From positions 1 through 64,000 of the forward strand of contig JAKUHH010000033.1 of the NCBI GenBank assembly GCA_022701365.1: DNA of 64,000 nucleotides. The letters run 5' to 3'. The DNA is from Mycocentrospora acerina. Taxonomy: Eukaryota; Ascomycota; Dothideomycetes; Pleosporales. The notes beneath the pieces were generated by a model. It saw only the letters and a list, made by a program, of their open reading frames with translations. It was not told the origin of the DNA and did not search any database. The translations under genes were made by a program, and so were the position numbers. Positions within the stretch are counted from its first letter, which is position 1, and each line of letters begins with the position of its first letter. This document shows, in pieces, positions 34,004 to 45,310 of the stretch.

Positions 34004-35390
34004 ATGACGAGCAGTGTGCCCTCGTCCTCGAAAGCCGCTCGCCAGCCTTCGGCGCATTTTCCGCCGCACAACGCTCCCCGCGTCTGGTTCGTTACAAGAG
34101 GTGTGTCGCCCATTGCAATTGCGCTAGCGAGACAAGTGCTCGAGCATGGCGACTATGTTGTGGCCGGTGTTATTCCATCTGAATTCGAGAGGGGAGAAGG
34201 CCAGAGTGATGACTTTCAAGCGTTTCTGGAAGACGTGAAGAGAACAGAGCGATGGCGCGAGCGTCTGAGAGTCGTCAGACTCGACGCACGGTACTGCATC
34301 CAAAGCCGTCTCTCTTGAGCTGAAGCGGTGATTGACACATCTTTACAGCGTTGTGAGCCAATGCCAAGCAGCGGTTGCTGAGGCCATTGAAGCGTTTGGT
34401 CGCATCGATGTCTTGCTATGCTGTGCCAGCGAAAGTACACACTTCATCCTTCCTCCCAACTACATGTCCGTGGACTAATTCCTCTCTCTAACATAGCTCT
34501 CATTGGAGCTGTCGAAGAACTAGCGCAGACCAGTCGCACAAGGAGTCTGGTAAATGAGATTTTCGAAATCAACTTCTTCGCCAACGTGAATATCATGAAG
34601 GCCGTACTTCCTCTGATGCGACAGAGAAAGAATGGTCACGTGATTGTAATCACTGGAATCAGTAAGATATCTCGCCCAATCCCAGGGGCAAAACCTGACG
34701 CTTTGCAGCTGGTCACCTCGGCACACCAGGTCTTGGGCTATACTGCTCATCACAGTGGGCTACGGAAGGATATTGCGATGTAAGTCTGTCTCGGAACACA
34801 CGCATGTATCAAGCGCTAATCAGACACAGAGCCTCGCGTATGAAATAGCTCCATTCAACATCAAAATGTCCATTGTTCAGGCAAGCATGGAGGTCAATGT
34901 GCTCACCAACCGCATCACGTCCGTACCACCAATGCAGGAGTATCTCAACGAGGAAAACCCCGCGCCGCTTGCCCGAGAAATCTTCTCTGGGCTTATCGAC
35001 AAGCTGGAAAGCGTCAACAACCCACAAGCCTTTGTCGAAGCAAAGTCACCCGATAGCATGTCGACCATGAGTCCTGGCACCGGTAATCCTGGACCAACAA
35101 TGGGCGACCTTCTAACATCTGATATCATCACATCGCTCTTTGCTCCTCTACCAGCGGCGGTCAAGAGCGCGCTAATAGCTGAGACGGTGCATGCCCTCAC
35201 AGCGATTGGAGGCCACGACAATCCTCCGGCTAGACATATTGTCGGATCCGAGGGCGTGACAGCGGTTAAAGAGAAACTCAAAACGACGAGTGAGGAGCTT
35301 GAGGATTTTATCGAAGTCAGCAATGCTGTGGATATTGCCAAGGATTACGTCTCGGTAGACCCTATGATGGTTGACCAGAACATGTCTTAA
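34004..35390 (+). CDS. Divergent short-chain dehydrogenase/reductase-fold protein lacking key motifs
   Basis: Four exons (34004-34290, 34349-34434, 34497-34779, 34832-35390) join in frame to 404 residues; the last acceptor is read as CACAGAG because the closer AG breaks the frame. An SDR-like Rossmann layout is clear: RVWFVTRGVSPIAIALARQVL, then AFGRIDVLLCCAS, NEIFEINFFANVNIMKAVLP, HVIVITGIS, and LAYEIAPFNIKMSIVQ. The cofactor motif TGxxxGxG is replaced by TRGVSPIA. The expected catalytic Tyr-x3-Lys falls at Tyr206 but with His210 in place of Lys. A C-terminal extension of about 120 residues follows the core. Either it binds nucleotide without classic catalysis or it uses other residues; no substrate can be named. 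Confidence 0.78.
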
Positions 35391-36662
35391 GTATGTCATG
35401 ATGGGGTGGTATAAACTTGGTTCGGAGATATGATAGTATGGGTAACACTGGTAAAATAACGCCGCATACCAGCTCAGACCTTGACGATGACAAATTGAGA
35501 GAATGGTTGGGGTTACGAGTGAGGGATATACAATATGAATGTTGAAACTATACTTTGCAAGGGACAAGGCGTGTAAAGTAGAGCTACTAGCACAGAAAGA
35601 AAAGGGGAGAGCGATACCTGCCCTGGATTGTCTTTTGGCACATCTGCCTGCTTCCGACAAGGAGCTATTTTTCTCAAGACTACTTTTTTTTTGCTCGGAA
35701 ACAAAGTCAGTGTTTTTTTTTGATGCAGAAAAAGACTCTTCTCATTGCTGAAAGACCACATCAATGTCACAGGTATCATTATCGATGCGGGACTTGTCAA
35801 AATGTCCATCAATGCCGTGCATCTGAGGTGTCTGTCACTCATCTTGAGCCAGCATTGAAAGAGAAAATAAAATATGCTCCTTGGTTGCTATAGGCATTGG
35901 TAGTTAGTTGTGTGCTATGAGAAGACAAATTCGCAAAGTTTGAGTTGCTAAAACGCAAATGTTTGTATGTATTCTTAGATTGATGAGAAGAACAATAGTA
36001 GAGAAATAATGTAAGTTAGGGAATTCTGGAATAAAATACACACTCGAATTGGAAGGAATGACACAAATCGAGTCTTCCACTACAAAGTCACACATCTGGC
36101 AAAGAGCTCCGAGAGCCCTAGTGCCCAAAGCGACCCTTGTATCTAAAAGACCGATAAATCTCAGTGGCATCCCCGAGCCAGCCAATAAGAGCAATCACTC
36201 AGTCCAACGCCAACGCTAAATGAAACTCGGATATATCGGAGATTGGCTCCCTTGCGTAAGACTGATTGCGTGTTTGCGTACCCTGCGCATCTCCCGAACA
36301 GTTTCAGCAATTGTCTGCCGTTTTTGACTATACAGCCGTCTGTGACTTGCGCATGCACACACATCGTTCTTTGTGCCGACAGGGTGCGACGACGAACAAG
36401 CTAAACGATGACTTTCCACACCCTATAGCAAAACGTCAGTCTCCATATAGATGAACGGGTAAAGCGACTATAGGTCTCCTCAAGTAGGACATGTAGCCAG
36501 AATACTGTGTGCGCTTCGTTTCACATAAACGAAACAATCGTGTTTCCTCGCGTCCATCTATCTTTAAAGCAACAACCACGTACCTAAAACTCCAAAGAAA
36601 GGTCCAGTTCATCGATTGCGAGTCCTCTCGTACACGATAAGGCAAGTCGTCGAGTTTTGATA
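35391..36662. other. Intergenic region, no gene recognised
   Basis: About 1.3 kb with only short frames. A T-rich stretch near 35680-35730 may lie in the 3' flank of the SDR-like gene. Confidence 0.5.
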
Positions 36663-36809
36663 TCAATGCTCGGCATGGATAGCGCCTGCGCCCTCGCAAA
36701 CAATGCACTTTTGTTTGCCGCTCCGCTTGCAACTTGCACAACCGGCCCCATTACAATCGTCGCACTTTGTTGAGCCATTTCCATGGCACGTCGGACAGTC
36801 TGCTCCCAT
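36663..36809 (-). CDS. 48-residue microprotein with four CxxC motifs (DnaJ-type zinc-finger-like)
   Basis: The small frame starts at 36809 (an in-frame stop lies upstream near 36862) and ends at TGA 36663. It encodes four Cys pairs: CPTCHGNG (residues 5-12), CDDCNGAG (16-23), CASCKRSG (24-31) and CIVCEGAG (35-42). Three of the four fit the CxxCxGxG consensus of the DnaJ/Hsp40 Cys-rich domain, and the third has Arg in place of the first Gly. There is no J domain and no C-terminal substrate domain, so it resembles stand-alone DnaJ-type zinc-finger proteins such as plant BSD2. In that class the domain binds two zinc ions and unfolded clients. Function here is unknown, and an extra exon on either side cannot be excluded. 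The flanking kilobase on each side has no other gene. Confidence 0.65.
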   Translation of the reverse strand: MGADCPTCHGNGSTKCDDCNGAGCASCKRSGKQKCIVCEGAGAIHAEH

Positions 36810-38087
36810 ATCGAATTTAAGCTCGGAAAAAGTCGGCAACCGCGTGTGCCGAAAGGAAGGTCAAAAGTCAAATGTAGACGAATTGAAAGTTGGAGCAAAG
36901 GAGGGTTGAATGTTTTTTCTTTAAAAAATGGATTGGTCGAAGTATTTGACTGATTGCGTTCGAGGGCGGGAAGGGGCGGATGAGTGAGCAATGGAGTCAG
37001 GCAAGAGTGACTTTCAGGCAACAATTCAAGAGGCAGAACGTGACAGGGTTTTATACGTATATCGTGCAATCTCCCTTGATGGAGACTAGGGGCCTTGTGC
37101 AGGAAGAATGAAGCAAGCTCCGCCACGCAATAAGCGGCAAAGACAAGAATCCCATAGGTTGCACAGCCAGATCAGAGAAGACTTGTAGTATCACTATAGG
37201 TGCGGTTGCATGGGGCAAAAGGCTTATTCCACATCACCTCTGTATAGAACTCTGAGTGGTTGGCTATTCCCTCCTTCTGCTCCATACACTCGAGGGGAGG
37301 TGACACTGATGTCTCGCTCCAAGAAAGCCGCAGTTGTGGCTCGTAAAACAAGATATGGAGAGCATGCCGCCACAGCCGGGGTGCAGCTCCGTAAGCGTGG
37401 GCAAGATCATCATAGGATAGAGTTTCGATCCGGCTTATAACTCGGTTCGTATTCAGTCGTACATGGCCTCAGCTGTGATTTTGCCATTGAGCCCGGAAAC
37501 GAAGGCGCATGCCATGCCATGTACCTCGGCGGAGGATACTTCTTGGTTAGGAAAGAGCCAACGGGCCGCTCAACACACAGCACGTTTCTGTCCGAAATAG
37601 TGTCAAGAATGAGGATCGCGCACACGTGGCGTTTGCAGGCGTGTTGGCAAGGTGTAACGAGCCTGTATGGAATCCGACGCAATGGTCAAGTCTGCCGTTT
37701 AATGAGACAGCTGTGGCTGTGCAAGATTGGCAGATCAAAGAGATGACGGTGTCATTCTATGCCCTGTGTACGCCCACGTAGCGCGCTTCAGAATGACGGG
37801 TTAGCAAGGACAGGATTAGAGAGTGCGGCCAGTGAGCAGCTCATACAGCATGTCAGCGATTACCGGGGTGCTTCTTGCACACGCTGATGCGCGATAAGCT
37901 CGTGTGATCTTTTGTTCTGACGTTGACCCGTTTGTTATCAAACAAGGCCACGTAGGGTAGTTGAAAAGTTAAGCACAATCACTATTAACGATAAGATACA
38001 CTACAGAAACGATGCTGAATCCAAGTTGAGACCTAATACATTTATATATGTTGAACTTTCCCAGTCTTCCATCAAACAACACCACTC
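36810..38087. other. Intergenic region, no gene recognised
   Basis: It contains the presumed promoter of the CxxC microprotein and short frames on both strands (for example plus 37210-37440 and 37519-37746) without family signals. Confidence 0.45.
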
Positions 38088-38183
38088 TCCGGTATAGTCC
38101 AGAGGCTAGGATATTCCGCTTTCATCACATCACAGTCGATGATCAGAGCCGGAAAGACCCGGGTTCGATTCCCGGTACCGGAA
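38088..38183 (+). tRNA. tRNA-Glu (anticodon TTC) with a 24-nt intron
   Basis: The acceptor stem TCCGGTA (38088-38094) pairs with TACCGGA (38176-38182), with discriminator A at 38183. The D arm is GTCC..GGAT. The anticodon stem TTCCG/CGGAA (38114-38118 and 38150-38154) closes a loop CTTTCA-C. Between nucleotides 37 and 38 sits an intron (38125-38148), the canonical tRNA intron position. The T arm holds GGTTCGATTCC, which is also the internal B box; TAGTCCAGAGG fits the A box. Eight T residues follow at 38188-38195. Anticodon TTC at 38121-38123 decodes GAA (and GAG by wobble). The mature length is 72 nt before CCA addition. Confidence 0.94.
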
Positions 38184-38187
38184 GTTC

Positions 38188-38195
38188 TTTTTTTT
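38188..38195 (+). terminator. RNA polymerase III terminator (T8)
   Basis: A run of eight T residues four bases after the tRNA discriminator base, the usual Pol III stop. Confidence 0.85.
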
Positions 38196-39234
38196 GCACT
38201 TCTGCAACACCTATTTGCGCGCTATTGGCATCCTTGTAGCAACTCAACTTGACTTTGCGAAGTTCTGCTTTATTTTGTTATTGTCAACGGCGTTGTTAAT
38301 ATTCTTTGTGTTAATGCCCAATTATTTTTCGCTCCGTGGATGCACCAACTGCATCTTCGTATTACTTTGACGCTGTCTACTCCCAGACTTCCGCCATTTT
38401 CCTCTCGACTTTAACAATTTGCTTGGAAATATTGTTTCTGCCGCTCTTTACTCACCTGCCGTCTATCCATTGATTCCCCTCTCACTCACACATTCCCCGT
38501 AGTCCATCCTCTCGTTCCAAGTCCGACTCTACAGGACATGATCTTGGTATCATGTTCACTTGTACAATAGAATTCATTCCTCCTTCTCCATTTCTTGTCC
38601 CACGAAAGTTTTGTTTGAACTTCTTCCCCTTCGCCTACCCACTTCTTCTTAGTATTCGCCTTTCTGTTTTTTCAAGACGTGTTGTGCTTTCGTTTTCAGC
38701 AATGTTTTTTTTGTGTAGTGATTAGAGTGGGTGGCTGGGAACCTACTTCACATATGCTCATCTCATTGCAACAAGGAGAACGTACACCTGTGTTATCTCC
38801 CGCACGCATTTTTATCAACTTCTCCTGAGCTCAGACTACTTCTCGGTTTGCCTGATTTGTGCTAAAAAGTCTAAATTATACGTAAATCACACACGTTGTG
38901 ACCATCTACGTATAAAACACAAATCTGCGCAAATAAAATCGATTAAGGCTTTACGTGCAGTAAAAAACCAGCTTGATCGTTTGTAACCAAATGGCCACAA
39001 AAAGACGGGGTAATGGTTACCGTCCACCCGCATGGAAATATCTATACATTACAAAGAATCCTACAAAGAAGAACTGCGCTAAGACATGGTACACCGTCTC
39101 ACCAAATACTTGAATCATCCATATTCATACAGGTATCCATTCCCACCAACTCTGCTCATCTCTTGCTCATAAACTCCTGGGAATAAATAAATAATGCTTT
39201 TCATAAATATGCACAAAGTCCTCATAAACGCCGT
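38196..39234. other. Intergenic region between tRNA-Glu and the JmjC gene
   Basis: No coding frame or RNA gene is recognisable. The part nearest 39,234 is presumably the 3' untranslated region of the demethylase gene. Confidence 0.5.
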
Positions 39235-42200
39235 TTAGGTATACCGCCACGTCTCCGCACCAGTGCCATGAGCATTTGGTGACTGCGACGGCTGCAGTGA
39301 AGTTGACTCGGGCTCGTCCTGCGTAGTCGCAGCAGCCGTACTCTTGCCATCGTCTCGAGGAGGGCTACACTCAAGTCTCTCTGGACTCTTCGCGATATCG
39401 CTCAATGGGCTTGGAATCGGGCGCTGAGACTCCGTCGCTGGTGGTGGCAGAGGTGGCGCATGATTCTCCGTAACTGGTGGATGTCCTGGCGTGTCCCAAG
39501 ATGCGCTCGAGCGGAGGGAGGGAGGTGGATATTGGGGTTGTGGTGCATATGGCGAGGGCACAGCTATGGTTGGTGTGGGTGAGGGACCTGAGGAGGGGTT
39601 CAGTTGTTGTAGCAACTGGTTCCATTTTGGTGCTTCGCTTGCGGACTGAGACACTCGCCCCATTTCGCGCTGGAATTCGTGCGAAGACTGGAATTGTGCC
39701 GTTGGCTTCGCAGTAGACGAAGCAGACGGAGGGTGAGCTTGGGTATATCCCTGAGGGGGCACAGATACAGGTCCACCCATCGATGATGGCCTTGGAGCAA
39801 TGGCAGGGTGTGCGGCACCAATGCTTGTAGCTGGCTTAGGCTTCCATTCCGGTGTAAAACCGCCACCTGGACTATAAGGAGATATGTAAGTTTTTGCTCG
39901 CCGAAGGTATGCGTTTTTGAGGTAGGGATATATCATCACGTAGGCAAGATATTCAGTAGAGGACTGGGCAGCATAAATGATAGAGGAAGAGGGTGAGATG
40001 GCGTACATTGGAGGATTGGGAGTCCCAGATTGGTTGCTCAGCATCTTTGAAACCGACGTACGACTGTGCGATGACGGAGATGGAGACGGAGCCGGAGCTT
40101 CTGTAGCTCGGTTGTGAGCACCCGCAGGACTATACGCCGGCATGACATTTGGTCCTGCTCCTGAAGAGTACGGAAAGGGCGGTGGCTGTCGAGAGCTCTG
40201 CGCGTTAGCCGGAGGTTGGTATGGATATGGAGGCAATGCCTGATTGGGCTGATACGGGTGAGCATATTGATCAGTTCCACCAAGCATCTGTCCTGGGGTC
40301 TGAGGTTGTTGTTTCCAAGTCAAAGTAGAGTGGGCCTGAGGTGGAACATATGGTTGGTACTGGTACTGGTGCTGCTGCTGCGGACGCTGGGTGTGATGTA
40401 TCGGATATGGCTGTTGTCCATTTTGCGGGCCTGGCGCTCGATGGTCGTAACTGACATTTGGTTGGTGCGCGACAGGAGAGTTGGGGTTGTTTCGCGTATC
40501 CACTCCAGGATTGTATGATGGCGACTTCCATGTGTTCATTATCCCATCTCTTGGCTTGTACGCGTACGGCCTTTCAGCAGGTCGAAGTTGTTGTTGCTGT
40601 TGCTGTTGCATCGGCGTGCGCGGAGGCATTTGAGTGTGAATAGGAGCTGGCTTGAGTGGGTACGACGCCGGGTAGGATCGCCTCTCAAACGTTGGTACGG
40701 GTGGAGGCGGAGGCCTGACAGTGTCCATAAAGTTGCTCTTGGGGTTATTCCTGCGCAATGCCAGATTCTCGGTGTACTGAGGCTTAGCCTCGGTTGAAGG
40801 CTTTCCAAGATAGTACCATAGTTGATTCTCTTTGCTAAAGTCAATCTTGACGACTTGACGAGTAACGTCTGGAGCAGTGTGCCACTCGGCCCATTTTTCT
40901 TCCGAATTGGGGTCATGGAATGGGTCACCAATCTCTGGAACACCATCTGTGCGGTTAGTGATGTCAAGAGATGCATCGCTCTCTTTGAGATGATCAGGGA
41001 GCGGCTTAGCATTTGCGGACGGCTTGGGTCGCTGCGATTCTTCCGGATGGAGCTTCAGGATGTACTTCCATTCAACTTCCACGCGATCCCTGTCATTGTT
41101 AGCAAGCTCACTTGCGCCGCCATCCTTCAATACATACCCATCAGGAAGCACATCGACAAGCGCAGACTGCTCGCCAGGCCGATTCTCAACAACCTGTGCA
41201 CCATAAATCTGGTACATCTCGCCGCCGACATACTGGAACTGAATGACATCCTTCGGTTTCAGTGTCTTACCATAGCTCATGATGAACTTATCTTTCTCCA
41301 GCGACTCGACATCGACAGTTTTGTTGTTCCTCTTCTTCGGCCTGTGGAAGCGACAACGGAAATCGTACCCATCATAGAAGTACTCGGTGCCCTCCTCGTC
41401 GAATGTAGGCATCGGGCCTAGATCAACCTGTACACCAGCCGCAACAGCGCAAGTCGCATGGAAAGCCCTGGTGCACTTTTTCTGCGAACACTGGAAAACT
41501 GCGCCACGCTTCGAGCGACAGTAGTTACACTTGAGCTCCAAACGGTCCTTGCCTATATTTGCGACATTGCAAATTTTCTCATTGGGGTTGGCGGATATCC
41601 AAGTTTCTGGCGTGTAGTCTGCGCAAATCCTGTGGGCTTTCATTCCATTGTCGGTCAGCAGAAGCTCGTCATACTCGACATCGTTGGGACATAGAATACA
41701 CGGCATTCCTCGACCTGGAATCTTGAGGCGAATCCTAATGCGCTTAAGCTTTTTGGGTCGTGGCACATCTTGAGACTCGTCATTTCCTCGCTTCCGCTTG
41801 TTTCCTGGTTTCCGACCAGGCTTCCTCTTGGGCTTACCGACAACGCTAGGCGAGGGACTAGGAAGATGGTCCACGCTATCCTCTTCGTCCTCGTCGTCGG
41901 TCTCCTCGTAGTACTCAGGCGTCGGCTCGCCTCGCAGTTTGCGCTCGATTTCGTTGACATCAACCCAAACACTATCCGACTCGCAGTTGCACTTCTTGGC
42001 GATCCTTCCATAGCTCAACCAAGATTCATTTGCAAAGTTGACCGACTCAGCGCAGTTGTAGCCAATGTTGTAGCCGGAGTGATAGCCGTACGGGTACGTG
42101 ATGACAAATTCACCTTCGTAGTGGACCAGACGGTTCACCTTGATGTTGAAATCCTTCTCAAGGCGCTGGGGAGAGATCAGGTACGTCTTGTGCCGCAGAA

Positions 42201-43685
42201 ATTGGGAGCAATGCTTTGCATCGTTTGGCCAGATGCTCTTCATGGCAGCCTCGAACCGTCGTGCATCTTCTTGCGAGATGCTGTACCATTGCTTTGGCGC
42301 GCCAAAATGGATGTAGTTGATACTGTATAGGTCAACATCCTCCAGATGCCATGCAAAGGTAGCTTTCCACATTCCCAGATAAAGGTAGGCTGTGTTAACT
42401 CCAGGGACTTTTGTGCCAAGGACGTCGAGCAAGTTGGGCAGCTTTGCGACATTCCAGGAAGTGGTTTGGTCGTCGAACAGCGAGCCAGGCATGTCTGCTC
42501 CGTACATGGGTTGACCATAATTGATGGTCTTCCAGTAGTTGTCTTCAAGCTCTTTGCAACGCTCAACCGTGTATTCGTCAAGTCCTTCGAGATGGTAGTC
42601 GAACTCATCGAAGGCCTCCTCGTCAATATAGTCTGCGACAGCACCTCTGTTGTTCAGACGGCGAGATGAAACCGACTTTTTCTGGTCAGTTTTCGGTTGG
42701 CGGCCACCACCACGCGCTTTTATCTGTGGTGCGTCGTCCTGATCTTCCTTCTTTATTCGCCTGCGCGTTGACCTTTTCTCTTCTTTGCCTGGCGAGGTGG
42801 GCGTCGGCGGCACATCCATGGATTCTGCATCGTCATCATCGTCGTCGTCTTCCTTTTTCGCTGCCCTGGTCTGTCGCCTGCGAGGGCGTCCGGGTCCGCG
42901 CTTGGGGGTATCGTCGTCCTTTACGGGTGCGGCCTGAGCCCGTGTGGTGCGCGTCCGGGAGGGGGGTTCCGCAGCAGTTTTCCGGCGCTCGCCACGCTTT
43001 GCTGGGGGCTGATGGTGTGGCTCATCGGTGACGGCGCGCCATTCAGGCAAGTTGTAAGAACGCTGCTTCTCGATGTTGGCTTGCGTGTAGATGCCGTGCT
43101 GGCCGGCGAATTCCTGCATGATGGGATTCTTGACTTTGATCGACTTTATTTGTTCGCTGAGGTCGGGGAGATGGTTGCGCCTAACGTAGGTGAGTCTCGC
43201 GTGTGCATGCCATGTAGTGTGGTAGTGGTGGTGGTGGTAGTGGTGGTGAGGAGTTACCATTCGTTTGGCGGAATGACCTTGACAATGCCAGACTTCATTC
43301 CGTGCTTGTCAATCTTGTCGATGAAGCGCTTGAAGTTGCGGAACTGGTCCATGGTCTGCGCCGACAGTCAGCGCGTGGTGCACTCGAGTACATGCTGTTG
43401 CGCGCATGCTTGCTCGCACGCAGCGCAAGATGCCGCGCGCGCACATGCAACATTGCGACGTACCGGCTTGAAGACTGGTATCTTCCCCCCTTCAAAGTAG
43501 TGGTCAGGCTCAATGTCCTCGCCGTCGTCGCTGTCCAGCTCAGACAGCTCCGACGACATGCGCTCGTCCCTCTTGTCGTTGTCTTCGCTCGTGGGCGGCG
43601 TCAGGGCAGCTTTGGTGGCACCGTGGTCGTGGGGGGTCGTGGGCGGCAGCTCGACCGACGGCACGACCAGCGCCGGGGCGTCCAT
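39235..43685 (-). CDS. KDM4-type JmjC histone lysine demethylase (JmjN, JmjC, PHD)
   Basis: Three exons (43685-43464, 43355-43258, 43180-39235; introns 108 and 77 bp) give 1421 residues. JmjN is assembled across the exons: KIPVFKPTMDQFRNF, then IDKIDKHGMKSGIVKVIPP, NEW. A basic/acidic linker with an AT-hook-like KRGPGRPRRR follows. JmjC has the Fe(II) ligands His385 and Glu387 in FAWHLEDVDLYSINYIHFG and His474 in YGYHSGYNIGYNCAESVNF. Next come a nuclear-type basic cluster and an extended PHD region (PCILCPNDVEYDELLL, CNYCRSKRGAVFQCS, CTRAFHATCAVAAG). The C-terminal ~450 residues are Pro/Gln-rich. KDM4 enzymes remove di/trimethyl marks from H3K9 and H3K36 using 2-oxoglutarate; Aspergillus KdmA and yeast Rph1 are relatives. 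A small extra intron near 39880-40010 is possible because the frame there departs from the Pro-rich composition. Confidence 0.93.
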
Positions 43686-45310
43686 GGCGAAGGAGTGTTG
43701 TGTTTGTGTTTGTGTTTGTGTTTGTGCGTATGTTGATGTGTCTGTGTCTGTGTATGTGTATGTGCATGTGCATGTGCACGTGTATGTGAATGTTGGTGTC
43801 AGGTGCAGCAGCTGCGTCGTGGATGCGCCTCGACTGATCCCACCCACCAAACGAGGTTGGCACAGCGACAATTTTACAGGCTTCGCATCGACGTCAGCGG
43901 GCGTGTCGAGGGCTGCACGGGCAATTGCAAGGGCGTAGGCGACGGCAGGTCGTTGGGCGTGTTGGGGAGGCCAAAGGCACGAACGAGGAGGTGCCAGCTG
44001 CCAAGGCGCACTAGCGTGATCCTGGCCCGTCTGGCCTGATGATCACTTCACCACGGTATGAGCAGCGACGACATTACATGGTACAACAGCAGCAGCAGCC
44101 GTCGAGCAGGACTTGTGAGGCTGCGCGGGGGACCACGAGCACGAGGAAAAGGACATGGGCTGCTGGATGCAGTGCTTTGATTCTTTATTCTACAGCGCCT
44201 CTTGTCAAAACACACACGCTCTCTTGCCCGCCGACTTTGCGCGTTCTCGCATAGACGCTAGACGCTAGACGCTAGACGCTAGACGTCATGTCATGCACGC
44301 CATCCATCTGCAACCTCATCTTATCAGATCGATCAGCTCCAGCCCTGAGATGGCAGATGATTCATGCAGCCCCGAGATTGGAGACGATTCATGCAGACAA
44401 CCACAAATAAGCTTTCCTCATCACTGTCGTCTGAGCAGCTGCTGGCTGCAGCACGCCGCTAGGCTGTGCGTAGATGTCTGCGCTGCAGGAATACACCACC
44501 ACCACCACCACCAAAGCCCTTCAATGCGCCTCCAGAGCCCGGTTTTCTTATCTCGTCTCATCTCATTTCATCTCTTGCCATCTCATGTGATTTCTTCTCA
44601 TCACAACGTGACGTGTCGATAATCCAGTCTTGCTCGTCCATCTCCCTAGGCGCAGATGGATCCAAGCAAGCAAGCTAGCAAGCAAGCAAGCAAGTCAACT
44701 GTGCATCTGCATGTAGCACAAGGTACATAGTACAGACACACGTTCCTGCATGCCCTAGGGCGTCGCTGTGTCGTGCAGTAGCCGCCCCGCCTCCACACTG
44801 CCTGCACTCCACTCAGCCCTTCAACGCTGATCAGCCCTCTTCCCCACACATCAAAAAAAACACTTGGGTCGATAAACAACGTCACACAGCTGCAAGGGCT
44901 CGCCCGCTTAGTCACGACGAACCTTTGCCAGCCAAAAAACACTCTCAAAAAAACTAACCCTGTCCATGGTTGGACAAGACACGAAATCACTGCGGTACAT
45001 AGACCCGTGTACAGTATTGACCAGCCCATTAATTTCATCATTCAAGCGCCAGATCCTATCCCAGAATGACCATGATATCGTACAAGGCCCGTACCCGAAA
45101 GATCCGACGCTCCAACGCCATGCAGTGAATCAAATGAGCATGTACACATGCTTCCTAAGCTGTTTTTTATACTCGTCCTTTTTCGCCCATACACTCAGAC
45201 CCACCAAAGCAAAGCTGAAGGCATGACCAAACCAACTGGCTACACATTGCCCTAATCGCACGCCCTCCATACACTCAATGCACATGGTTTGCACGCGGCC
45301 TTGAAATGTC
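43686..45310. other. Intergenic region with TG-rich and other simple repeats
   Basis: A TGTGTTTG/TGTATG-rich tract at 43692-43800 lies directly upstream of the demethylase start. Four copies of a 9-bp GCTAGACGC-type unit lie at 44252-44284, and a (CAAG)n tract near 44665-44693. No gene is supported. Confidence 0.6.

Noticed and set aside
36584..37126. Minus-strand 180-codon frame overlapping the CxxC microprotein
   Set aside because: No motif; the competing frame with four ordered CxxC motifs is the far better coding candidate.
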